Assembly: GCA_020629995.1 (NCBI GenBank)
Contig: JAHDCH010000054.1
Location: forward strand, 1-12,747
Source: Pseudaestuariivita sp.
GTDB lineage: Bacteria > Pseudomonadota > Alphaproteobacteria > Rhodobacterales > Rhodobacteraceae
Direction of reading: 5' to 3'
DNA length: 12,747 bases
Part shown: positions 5,650 to 11,996 of the stretch, piece after piece
How positions within the stretch are numbered: position 1 is the first letter of the stretch
Layout of the letters: every line of letters begins with the position of its first letter
The notes under the pieces: generated by a model
Told to the model about the DNA's origin: nothing
The model's database searches: none
Seen by the model: the letters and a program-made list of their open reading frames with translations, nothing else
Translations under genes and position numbers: made by a program

Positions 5650-6228
5650 ATGCCAGACCGCAACCAAGCCGCCTATGATTTCCTCAGCACCCGCCGGTCG
5701 CGCCCTTGGCGCAGCATCGCGGCTCCTGCCCCCGACGACGCCACGCTGCAAGAGCTGCTGACCATCGCCGCCCGCGTGCCCGATCACGGCAAGCTGGTGC
5801 CCTTTCGCTTTGTCGTTCTGCGCGAACCCGCGCTGCGGCGTATCGCGGATCTGGTTGCGACCTATGGTCAGAAAATGGAGCGCACCGAGGAAGAGATCGC
5901 CAAGGCGCGCGAGGTCTACGATCACAGTCCTCTGGCCGTCGCCGTTGTCGAGCGGCCGCAATACAGCGCCAAGGTTCCGTCCGTCGAACAGCAATACGCC
6001 GCCGGAGCCGCGTGCTTTCAGCTGCTCAATGCCGCGCTCGCGGCGGGATGGGCGGCCAACTGGCTGTCGGGCTGGCTGTCACACAATGGGCCGTTCCGGT
6101 CCAACGTTCTGGGCCTTGAGGGCAACGAACGGCTGGTCGGGCTGGTCCACATCGGCACCGAAACCGCAACGCCACCCGAACGCCCGCGCCCTGACATGGA
6201 CGATCTGGTGACCTGGATCGACGCATGA
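5650..6228 (+). CDS. Nitroreductase family protein, YdjA-like
   Basis: This 192-aa protein is of the compact single-domain flavin nitroreductase type. TRRSRPW (14-20) supplies the Arg residues that contact the FMN phosphate. The ARVPDHGKLVPFRFVVL segment (41-57) matches the APDH..QPW.F motif of E. coli YdjA. The VEQQYAAGAACFQLLNAALAAG helix (112-133) and GLVHIGT (164-170) complete the fold. Members reduce nitro compounds or quinones with NAD(P)H using dimer-bound FMN; the physiological substrate is unknown. The start is ATG 5650 with only a weak GGGA upstream. Its stop overlaps the next gene's start (ATGA at 6225-6228). The 52-bp gap before it contains a short inverted repeat TGACC/GGTCA (5611-5628) but no clear promoter. 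Confidence 0.88.
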   Translation: MPDRNQAAYDFLSTRRSRPWRSIAAPAPDDATLQELLTIAARVPDHGKLVPFRFVVLREPALRRIADLVATYGQKMERTEEEIAKAREVYDHSPLAVAVVERPQYSAKVPSVEQQYAAGAACFQLLNAALAAGWAANWLSGWLSHNGPFRSNVLGLEGNERLVGLVHIGTETATPPERPRPDMDDLVTWIDA

Positions 6229-6935
6229 TCCTGCGCAGCTTCTTCCTCGCGCTGGGCCAGATTGACGACCGCGCCTTTTTCCGGGTCCTGCTGCTGGGCC
6301 TGTCGCTGACGGTGGTGCTGCTGATCGGGGCCTGCGCCGGTTTCCTTGGGCTGATCCAGTGGCTGACCCAGGACGGCTTTGGCATCGCCTGGCTGGACAA
6401 TGCCGAATGGATCGGGGACGCGCTGAACTGGGGCGCGGTGCTGCTGTTTGTGGTGCTGTCGGTCTTTTTGATGGTGCCTGTTGCGTCGGTCATCGCGTCG
6501 ATGTTCCTCGACGAAGTTGCACAGGCGGTCGAGGCCAAGCATTACCCGCACCTGCCGCCCGCGCGAAAGGTGCCCCTGTCCGAAGCGGTGCGCGACACGC
6601 TGAACTTTCTGGGCGTGCTGCTGGTGGCCAATGTGCTGGCGCTGATCGTTTATGCGATGCTGCCCTTCGCCGCGATCTTCATCTTTTGGGCGATGAACGG
6701 GTTTTTGCTGGGGCGTGAATACATCACTCTGGCCGCGATGCGCCGGATGGGGCGCGACGGTGCAAAGGCCTTTCGCCGCCAGCACAGCGGGCGCGTCTGG
6801 CTGGCGGGTGTGCTGATGGCGGTGCCGCTGACCTTTCCGCTGATCAATCTGGTGATCCCGATTCTGGGCGCGGCCACCTTCACGCATCTGTTCCACCGCC
6901 TCAGCGGCACGCAACCTCGCACCGCGCGGGGCTAG
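6225..6935 (+). CDS. EI24/CysZ-like inner membrane protein
   Basis: The protein has 236 aa with hydrophobic segments at about 20-46, 68-93, 127-162 and 190-224. The last two are long and may form re-entrant or paired helices, as in the CysZ fold. The NGFLLGREYITLAAMRR segment (158-174) matches the N-G-x-x-x-G-R-E-Y signature of the EI24 (formerly DUF540) family. CysZ itself is a sulfate permease; most alphaproteobacterial relatives are unassigned, and no cys genes are nearby. It is coupled to the nitroreductase gene by an ATGA overlap. Only 5 bases separate its stop from the stop of the convergent DUF1467 gene, leaving no room for a terminator between them. Confidence 0.86.
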   Translation: MILRSFFLALGQIDDRAFFRVLLLGLSLTVVLLIGACAGFLGLIQWLTQDGFGIAWLDNAEWIGDALNWGAVLLFVVLSVFLMVPVASVIASMFLDEVAQAVEAKHYPHLPPARKVPLSEAVRDTLNFLGVLLVANVLALIVYAMLPFAAIFIFWAMNGFLLGREYITLAAMRRMGRDGAKAFRRQHSGRVWLAGVLMAVPLTFPLINLVIPILGAATFTHLFHRLSGTQPRTARG

Positions 6936-6940
6936 GCCCG

Positions 6941-7222
6941 TCAGGCGGCGTAGTCGCTGTTCAGCCGGTGAAACAGGTCAATGTCATCCAGCGTGATCCA
7001 CCCGCTGACGATGATGCCCGCGATGATCACCCACAGCACGGCCGCCACGCCGGTGGTGATCCACGCCTTGCGCCGCACGTTGTGCACTTCGGGTGCGCCC
7101 GCGTGGGTGCCGGGCACGATCTCTCCCAGATCGCCTTGGGTCTGGACGCGGATCGGCAGCACGACCAGAAAGGTCATGAACCAGATCACCGCATACAGGA
7201 CCAGAGCCGAGGTGATGCCCAT
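6941..7222 (-). CDS. DUF1467 family membrane protein
   Basis: This 93-aa protein has two membrane helices (about 2-24 and 52-74) joined by a polar loop, DLGEIVPGTHAGAPEVHNVRR in part. The first helix contains the W-F-M-T-F-L-V-V-L-P motif of the DUF1467 family, followed by the P-x-R-V-Q-T-Q-G segment. Its function is unknown. Its ATG shares a base with the stop of the epimerase gene (TGATG at 7220-7224). Adjacency of DUF1467 to methylmalonyl-CoA epimerase recurs in alphaproteobacteria to my knowledge, but no mechanism links them. Confidence 0.88.
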   Translation of the reverse strand: MGITSALVLYAVIWFMTFLVVLPIRVQTQGDLGEIVPGTHAGAPEVHNVRRKAWITTGVAAVLWVIIAGIIVSGWITLDDIDLFHRLNSDYAA

Positions 7223-7626
7223 CAGACCTGCTCCAGCTCCACCAGACAGCCGTTGAAATCCTTGGGGTGCAGGAACAGCACCGGTTTGCCATGGGCGCCG
7301 ATCTTGGGCTCTCCGGTGCCCAGAACGCGTGCGCCCTCGGCCTTGAGCTTGTCGCGCGCGGCAAGGATGTCGTCCACCTCGTAGCAGATGTGGTGGATGC
7401 CGCCGGCGGGGTTCTTGTCCAGAAATCCCTGGATCGGCGATGCGTCGCCCAGGGGATACAGCAGCTCGATCTTGGTGTTCGGCAGTTCGATGAACACGAC
7501 GGTCACACCGTGGTCGGGCTCATCCTGCGGCGCGCCCACATTGGCGCCCAGCGTGCCGCGGTACTGTGCCGCTGCCGCCTCAAGGTCGGGCACCGCAATG
7601 GCCACGTGGTTCAGACGTCCGATCAT
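7222..7626 (-). CDS. mce: Methylmalonyl-CoA epimerase (also used for ethylmalonyl-CoA)
   Basis: This 134-aa protein of the vicinal oxygen chelate fold interconverts the (2R) and (2S) forms of methylmalonyl-CoA. It links propionyl-CoA, or the ethylmalonyl-CoA pathway in Rhodobacterales, to succinyl-CoA. LNHVAIAVPDLEAA (5-18) contains metal ligand H7. TKIELLYPLG (51-60) contains the ligand position at E54. GIHHICYEVDD (76-86) contains the ligand His, and NGCLVELEQ (125-133) ends with E130. Two beta-alpha-beta-beta-beta modules fit the normal length. The start at 7626 is chosen because AGGGGG lies 6 bases upstream and family proteins begin here; an in-frame ATG at 7683 would add 19 residues. It is translationally coupled to DUF1467. 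The CtrA-like box at 7696-7710 is about 70 bases upstream and could affect it. Confidence 0.92.
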   Translation of the reverse strand: MIGRLNHVAIAVPDLEAAAAQYRGTLGANVGAPQDEPDHGVTVVFIELPNTKIELLYPLGDASPIQGFLDKNPAGGIHHICYEVDDILAARDKLKAEGARVLGTGEPKIGAHGKPVLFLHPKDFNGCLVELEQV

Positions 7627-7632
7627 GTGAAA

Positions 7633-7638
7633 CCCCCT
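7633..7638 (-). promoter_or_regulatory. Shine-Dalgarno that decides the epimerase start
   Basis: AGGGGG lies 6 bases upstream of ATG 7626 on the minus strand, within the longer reading frame that begins at 7683. It supports the shorter protein. Confidence 0.6.
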
Positions 7639-7695
7639 GCATCTGGTCGCGCCGCTTATGCGGTTTCGGGAAACCGTGATCAAGGGCTGCCCGTG

Positions 7696-7710
7696 TTAAC
7701 CATCCGTTAG
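7696..7710. promoter_or_regulatory. CtrA-type box TTAA-N7-TTAG
   Basis: TTAACCATCCGTTAG matches the CtrA consensus TTAA-N7-TTAA with one mismatch and contains the extended half-site TTAACCAT. CtrA is the cell-cycle, motility and gene-transfer-agent regulator of alphaproteobacteria. The box lies 62 bases before the response regulator start and about 70 bases before the epimerase start. It is the only such box I noticed in the window. Confidence 0.5.
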
Positions 7711-7772
7711 GTGAGGTGAGTCATGCTGAGGTCAAGTTTCTGACCGACGCTAAACCCGAAACGGGGGATACC

Positions 7773-8498
7773 ATGGACGATGTGTTTTCACTGGGCCAGT
7801 TGCCCAAAGCCACTGAAACAAGACCACTTCTCGGGCTGACCGTGCTTGCGGTCGAAGACAGCCGCTTTGCCTGCGAGGCGCTGCGCCTGTTGTGCCTGCG
7901 ATCGGGTGCGCGCATCCGCCGCGCCGACAGCCTGACCTCGGCGCGCCGCCATCTCAAGGTGTACCGCCCCAGCGTCATGATCGCCGACGTGGGCCTGCCG
8001 GACGGGTCCGGCGTTGACCTGATCGCCGAAGCGGCCCAAGCCAGCCCGCGGATCAGCGTGATCCTCGGCTCCAGCGGCGATGACACGCAGGCCCATGCCG
8101 CGCTTCAGGCCGGGGCTGACGGGTTTCTGGCCAAGCCGGTGGTGTCCCTGGCCGAGTTTCAGCAAGCGATCCTGGCGCATCTGCCGGACGAACGGCAACC
8201 GCGCGGCCCGCGCAGCCTGCCCCACGAAGTCGTGCAGCCCGACGAAATCGCCTTTCAGGATGACATGGTGCATCTCGCCTCGGTGCTGCGTGATCGCAAG
8301 GACTTGACGCTGATCGACTATGCCGCGCGCTTTGCCGCCGGTGTGGCGCTGACCGCGGATGATGAGGCTTTGTTCGCCGCCGCCCGCGCCGTGTCACGCG
8401 AAGTGGGTGCCAAGCAAACCCGGGACGTGACCGACACTGCGGTGGCCAAGCTGGCGTCGCTGGTCGAAACACGGATCGAAAGCCGGGTTGCGATCTAG
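7773..8498 (+). CDS. Response regulator: receiver domain with uncharacterised C-terminal region
   Basis: The protein has 241 aa. The receiver domain spans about 21-138. E28-D29 in LAVEDSR form the acidic pocket, D72 in MIADVGLPDGSG is the phospho-acceptor, S100/S101 in LGSSGD is the switch Ser, and K121-P122 in LAKPV completes the site. All key residues are present, so phosphorylation by a histidine kinase is expected, but none is encoded here. Residues 139-241 form a predicted helical region (VHLASVLRDRKDLTLIDYAA and onward) that matches no output domain I know; there is no helix-turn-helix, GGDEF or EAL motif. The start at ATG 7773 follows GGGGGA; a GTG at 7716 is in frame but less likely. 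A CtrA-type box lies upstream. It converges on the acetyltransferase gene, sharing CTAG as both stop codons. Confidence 0.9.
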   Translation: MDDVFSLGQLPKATETRPLLGLTVLAVEDSRFACEALRLLCLRSGARIRRADSLTSARRHLKVYRPSVMIADVGLPDGSGVDLIAEAAQASPRISVILGSSGDDTQAHAALQAGADGFLAKPVVSLAEFQQAILAHLPDERQPRGPRSLPHEVVQPDEIAFQDDMVHLASVLRDRKDLTLIDYAARFAAGVALTADDEALFAAARAVSREVGAKQTRDVTDTAVAKLASLVETRIESRVAI

Positions 8499-9232
8499 CC
8501 GCGCAAGGCCGGGTCGTGCCCGGGCCGCACCAGCCGGGTCAGATCGCTCAGCCGTTCTTTCTGTTGGCCGTCCGCATCAAAGTTCGATGGCGCCAGCCAG
8601 GCTGCAAACGCTTCTTTCAGCGCGGGCCACTCGCTGTCGATGATTGAAAACCACGCCGTGTCGCGGTTGCGTCCCTTGTACATCGTGGCCTGCCGGAACA
8701 CGCCTTCGTAGCTGAACCCAAGCCGTTGCGCCGCCCGCCGCGACCCAAGGTTCAGCGCGTCACATTTCCATTCATAGCGGCGATAGCCGGCCTCGAACGC
8801 CCAGCTCATCATCAACACCATCGCCTCGGTTGCGTCGCGCGTGCCCTGCAGGGCGGGTGACATGTTGATATGCCCCACTTCGATCGACCCGGCCTCGGGC
8901 TTGATCCGCAGATACGAGGCAACGCCGACATAGCCGTTCTGGGCGCTGTGGATCGCGTAGAACAACGGATCGTCCCGGCCTTCGTGTTCGCGTACCCAGC
9001 GGTGGTACTGCGCGGCCGAGCTGAACGGGCCATAGGGCAGATAGGTCCAGACCCGCGGGTGCCCGTCATAGCTTCGGTAAAGCCGCGCGGCGTGATCTTC
9101 GGCGCGCAGGGGCTCCAGTCGCACATGCGTGCCGACCAGCGGCGCATCCAGCGCGGGCCGCAGGGGCACGCGCCAGCCTTCCACGGACGGCCCGATGGGT
9201 TGGTCTGATTGATCGCTGTACGCCACGCGCAT
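8495..9232 (-). CDS. GNAT acetyltransferase, RimJ/RimL type
   Basis: This 245-aa protein matches the Acetyltransf_3 branch. THVRLEPLRAEDHAARLYRS (35-54) is the N-terminal strand and helix. SIEVGHINMSPALQGTRDATEAM (116-138) holds motif A, with the CoA-binding turn at QGTRDA. KCDALNLGSRRAAQRLGFSYEGVFRQ (156-181) is motif B, with the N-x-x-S-x-x-x-x-x-x-x-G-F-x-x-E-G pattern typical of RimJ/RimL enzymes. Members acetylate protein or small-molecule amino groups; no substrate is assigned. The start is uncertain. ATG 9232 directly abuts the GGGG, while GTG 9226 has AGGGG at a better 6-base distance and would shorten the protein by two residues. A perfect hairpin covers this region (9236-9254). Its stop lies within the stop of the convergent response regulator. 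Confidence 0.88.
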   Translation of the reverse strand: MRVAYSDQSDQPIGPSVEGWRVPLRPALDAPLVGTHVRLEPLRAEDHAARLYRSYDGHPRVWTYLPYGPFSSAAQYHRWVREHEGRDDPLFYAIHSAQNGYVGVASYLRIKPEAGSIEVGHINMSPALQGTRDATEAMVLMMSWAFEAGYRRYEWKCDALNLGSRRAAQRLGFSYEGVFRQATMYKGRNRDTAWFSIIDSEWPALKEAFAAWLAPSNFDADGQQKERLSDLTRLVRPGHDPALRG

Positions 9233-9235
9233 CCC

Positions 9236-9254
9236 CTGCACAGGTTTTGTGCAG
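9236..9254 (-). promoter_or_regulatory. Perfect 7-bp hairpin at the acetyltransferase ribosome binding site
   Basis: CTGCACA (9236-9242) and TGTGCAG (9248-9254) are perfect inverted repeats with a 5-base loop. In the leftward transcript the 3' arm ends just before GGG-ATG, so the hairpin would mask the AG of the AGGGG site. There is no T-tract, so it is not an intrinsic terminator for the DUF1501 gene. Confidence 0.4.
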
Positions 9255-9289
9255 ACTACGCGCCGCGCAGCCAGTGGCAAGTCCTGCCG

Positions 9290-10501
9290 CTATAAAAGCA
9301 GCCCGGGATCGTCACCCATGTCGAGCCCGGGAAAGATCGACGTCTCCAGCGCGGTGCGATCGGTGCCGAACAACCCGCGGATCACCCAGGCCGCATGGGC
9401 GCGCACGTCGCGCGTTGGCATCAGGTCGCGCCGGGCATAAAGATCGGCTTCGGACAGGCCCGGCCAGTCGCCCAGCACGCGCCCGCCCTTGACCGCGCCG
9501 CCCGCCAGGATCATCGCGCCGCCGGTGCCGTGGTCCGTCCCGTCCGAACCATTGCTGCGCACGGTCCGCCCGAACTCGGTCATCGCGATCACGGTCGTCC
9601 GCTTCCACTCGCTTTTCAGCGTGGTGCGCAGGGTCATCAGCGTATCGGCCAGCCGCCCCACCGCGCGCTCCAGCCCCCGGGTCTGGCCCCGGTGCGTGTC
9701 CCATCCGTTGATCGAAAAGGCGGCGATGCGGCTGTCTTCTCGCAGGCGCTTGGCGGCGAATTCGGCCACCTTGATGTGCCCCTTGCCGCCCCGCGCGCGT
9801 TGCATGGCGTTCATCGTGCCTTGCGGGCTTTCGCCGCCGGTCATGTCCGACACGGCGGTGCCGTCGCCATCGGCCAGCTCCAGCGCTTCGGCCAGCGCAT
9901 CGCGGAACATCGGGTCGTCGTGCATGATCAGATCGGCCAGCAGCAGCCCCTGAGGCGAGATCGACAGATCCACCTCGGGCGACCAGTTCGACACGGGCGC
10001 TGCGCCTTTCAGCAAGTACATCTCGCCCTGCCCGATTGCATAGGCCGTCTCGGCCCTGAGGCCCGGCACGGTCTGCAGCATCCGGTTCAGCCACCCGTCG
10101 CGCGCGGGCGTGCCGCCTTCGTCCTGCGTGCCGGCCTCGAGGATGTCCTGCCCGTCGAAATGGCTGCGTTTGTCTCGGTAGGGGGTCGACACCGCCTGCA
10201 CAAAGGACAATTGCCCCGCCTTCCACATGGGCCACAGTGGTGCCATGGCCGGGTGCATCGCATAAAACCCGTCCAGGTCCAGATGTCCGCCGCGCCCGCC
10301 CACGCGTTGCGGCCCGCGCAGCGTTGCAAGGTTTGGATCGCCATAAGGCGTCACCACGCCCAGGCCATCCATCCCGCCGCGCAGGATGATCACCACCAGC
10401 CTCTGGTCAAACGGGGCCGAGGCCAGCGCCACCGGGGTCAGCAAAGGCGAGGCCGCCGCCGAACAGCCCAGAGCCATGAAGGCGCGTCGGGAAAGAGTCA
10501 T
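9290..10501 (-). CDS. DUF1501 protein with Tat signal (alkaline phosphatase/sulfatase-like fold)
   Basis: The protein has 403 aa. The N-terminus MTLSRRAFMALGCSAAASPL is a twin-arginine signal (S-R-R-A-F-M) with a likely cut after A27-S28-A29, so export as a folded protein to the periplasm is predicted. The DUF1501 landmarks are present: RGGMDGL (41-47) near the start, HFDGQD (114-119), GWDTH (266-270) and TEFGRTVRSNGSDGTDHGTGG in part (308-328). These Asp, His and Thr positions resemble the metal site of the alkaline phosphatase superfamily, but no activity is established for the family. The start is clear from GAGGAGG six bases upstream. It follows the DUF1800 gene by 11 bases in the same operon, the usual pairing. 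Confidence 0.92.
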   Translation of the reverse strand: MTLSRRAFMALGCSAAASPLLTPVALASAPFDQRLVVIILRGGMDGLGVVTPYGDPNLATLRGPQRVGGRGGHLDLDGFYAMHPAMAPLWPMWKAGQLSFVQAVSTPYRDKRSHFDGQDILEAGTQDEGGTPARDGWLNRMLQTVPGLRAETAYAIGQGEMYLLKGAAPVSNWSPEVDLSISPQGLLLADLIMHDDPMFRDALAEALELADGDGTAVSDMTGGESPQGTMNAMQRARGGKGHIKVAEFAAKRLREDSRIAAFSINGWDTHRGQTRGLERAVGRLADTLMTLRTTLKSEWKRTTVIAMTEFGRTVRSNGSDGTDHGTGGAMILAGGAVKGGRVLGDWPGLSEADLYARRDLMPTRDVRAHAAWVIRGLFGTDRTALETSIFPGLDMGDDPGLLL

Positions 10502-10507
10502 CGCGGG

Positions 10508-10514
10508 CCTCCTC
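10508..10514 (-). promoter_or_regulatory. Strong Shine-Dalgarno of the DUF1501 gene
   Basis: GAGGAGG lies 6 bases before ATG 10501 and overlaps the TGA stop of the DUF1800 gene, coupling the two. Confidence 0.8.
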
Positions 10515-11907
10515 AGGTCCGTTGAAATGCGGGCGAGGTCAGGATCAGGCCGATCCCCTCGCGCACGCTTTCCGAGGCGCGGGCGGCAAAGCGCACCGCA
10601 TCCGGCGCCCGCGGCCCCAGCGCCGTTTCGACAAAGTCGCGCGGGTCGGGCAGGTCCTTGATCAGGATCGCCGGGGTCGACACCGCCCAGCGCAACCGCG
10701 CGGCAAGACCCTGCGGCGTGATCCACGCGCTGTCCTCTTCGGGAAAGCCATCAGGCCCCGCCGGCCGCTGCCAGGTTTGCCCCATATGCGACATGGGCAC
10801 GTGCAGCAGCGCCAGCGCTTGCCGTTCGTTGATCCCGTCAAAGGCCTCGGGGCCGAGATCCAGCGCGCGAAAGGCCGAGGCGACAAAGTCGAAGGGCTGT
10901 TTGACATTGCCCGCGTCGCGCGACCACGCGGCGGGGTGTTCCAGCAAGGCCTGCGTCACCTGCCCAAGGTCACCATCCGTGGCAAGGAACCGCGCCTCGA
11001 GGTGCTGCACCAGACCGGGATCAGGCGTGTCTGACACGAAATGCACCGCCATCTTGCGCGCGATATGCGCCGCCGTCGCCGGGTGTGCGGCCAGATCACG
11101 CAGCGCGGCTTCGACATCGGCAAAGGTGGCCTGCCCGCCGCCATAGGTCCGGCCCAGCACCGTCTCGGCCCCCGGCTCGGCCAGGTTGCGGCGAAAGTTG
11201 AAGCCATTGGGCGGCTGCACATCCATCCCGGTGAACAGCTCGGCCAGCTGGGTCACATCGGCCTGCGTATAGGGCCCGTCCACGCCCAGCGTGTGCAGCT
11301 CGAGCACTTCGCGCGCGAGGTTTTCGTTCAGCCCGGCGGGTTTGCCCCGTTCGCGCAGTTTCAGCCCGCGCTGCGAATTTGGCCCGATCGAGCGGTCCTG
11401 ATCGAGATACATCAGCATCAGGGGTGCGCGGATCACCTCGACCAGCATGTCGTCGAACCGGCCCATCACATGCGGGCGGATGCTGGTTTCGACATAGCTG
11501 GACCCGCCCCATCGGGCGATGCCGCCCTTGCCAAAGGCTGTGAAATGGTCGGCCCAAAAACCGGTGAGCCGTTCGCGCAGACCGTCATCCGCCCGCGTGC
11601 GGCGCAGGATCGCATGGCCCATCCAGCGCACCGCGTCCTGCCGCGCGGCCTTGTTATAGACGTTGGCCGCCTTGCGCGCCGCCTCGAAATCAGCCGTGCC
11701 ACGCGTGTCGCGCCGCCGTTTGACCAGCGTGCGATACTCGGCCATCCGGTGCACGAACTCTTCGAACGGCTGTATGGGAAACGCCTCAGCGGCCCTGTCA
11801 GGCCGCCTCGCCTGATCCAGCAGGGCGTCCAGATCGGACGGAGGAGCAAAGCGCGGCGACAGCCCGCTGCCAAAGCGGATCGCGGCGGTGATGGGGTCAA
11901 ACGTCAT
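10513..11907 (-). CDS. DUF1800 family protein
   Basis: This 464-aa protein opens with ITAAIRFGSGLSPR (6-19), the A-x-R-F-G-x-G start typical of DUF1800. RLTGFWADHFTAF (113-125), RPHVMGRFDDMLVEV (144-158), and the hallmark stretch beginning GLNENLAREVLELHTLGVDG (192-211) followed by YTQADVTQLAELFTG (213-227) are diagnostic. It is predicted helical, and its function is unknown. No Sec, Tat or lipoprotein signal is visible although its operon partner carries a Tat signal. The start at ATG 11907 has no good Shine-Dalgarno (GAGCG only), and the frame stays open for some codons upstream. It is separated from aspS by 89 bases, so it may be transcribed with it or from a promoter in that gap. Confidence 0.9.
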   Translation of the reverse strand: MTFDPITAAIRFGSGLSPRFAPPSDLDALLDQARRPDRAAEAFPIQPFEEFVHRMAEYRTLVKRRRDTRGTADFEAARKAANVYNKAARQDAVRWMGHAILRRTRADDGLRERLTGFWADHFTAFGKGGIARWGGSSYVETSIRPHVMGRFDDMLVEVIRAPLMLMYLDQDRSIGPNSQRGLKLRERGKPAGLNENLAREVLELHTLGVDGPYTQADVTQLAELFTGMDVQPPNGFNFRRNLAEPGAETVLGRTYGGGQATFADVEAALRDLAAHPATAAHIARKMAVHFVSDTPDPGLVQHLEARFLATDGDLGQVTQALLEHPAAWSRDAGNVKQPFDFVASAFRALDLGPEAFDGINERQALALLHVPMSHMGQTWQRPAGPDGFPEEDSAWITPQGLAARLRWAVSTPAILIKDLPDPRDFVETALGPRAPDAVRFAARASESVREGIGLILTSPAFQRT

Positions 11908-11927
11908 GGGCGCTCGCGGCTGGGGTC

Positions 11928-11947
11928 TGTCCCTGAATTTAGGGGCA
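11928..11947. promoter_or_regulatory. Imperfect inverted repeat between aspS and the DUF1800 gene
   Basis: TGTCCCT (11928-11934) and AGGGGCA (11941-11947) pair with one mismatch or wobble around GAATTT. No T-tract follows on either strand, so it is not an intrinsic terminator. It could be an operator or leader hairpin for the DUF1800-DUF1501 operon. Evidence is weak. Confidence 0.2.
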
Positions 11948-11996
11948 GGCCGCGCGTTTGCCTATGGTTTCCTCTGCGCTTGGCAAAGAGCCGCCG

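Noticed and set aside
7716..7772. Upstream GTG start for the response regulator
   Set aside because: The added 19 residues have no receiver-like content, and ATG 7773 has a G-rich site just upstream. Not fully excluded.
9395..10525. Long plus-strand frame opposite the DUF1501 gene
   Set aside because: It is a shadow of a well-supported minus-strand gene with clear family motifs; the plus-strand product is His/Arg/Gln-rich low-complexity.
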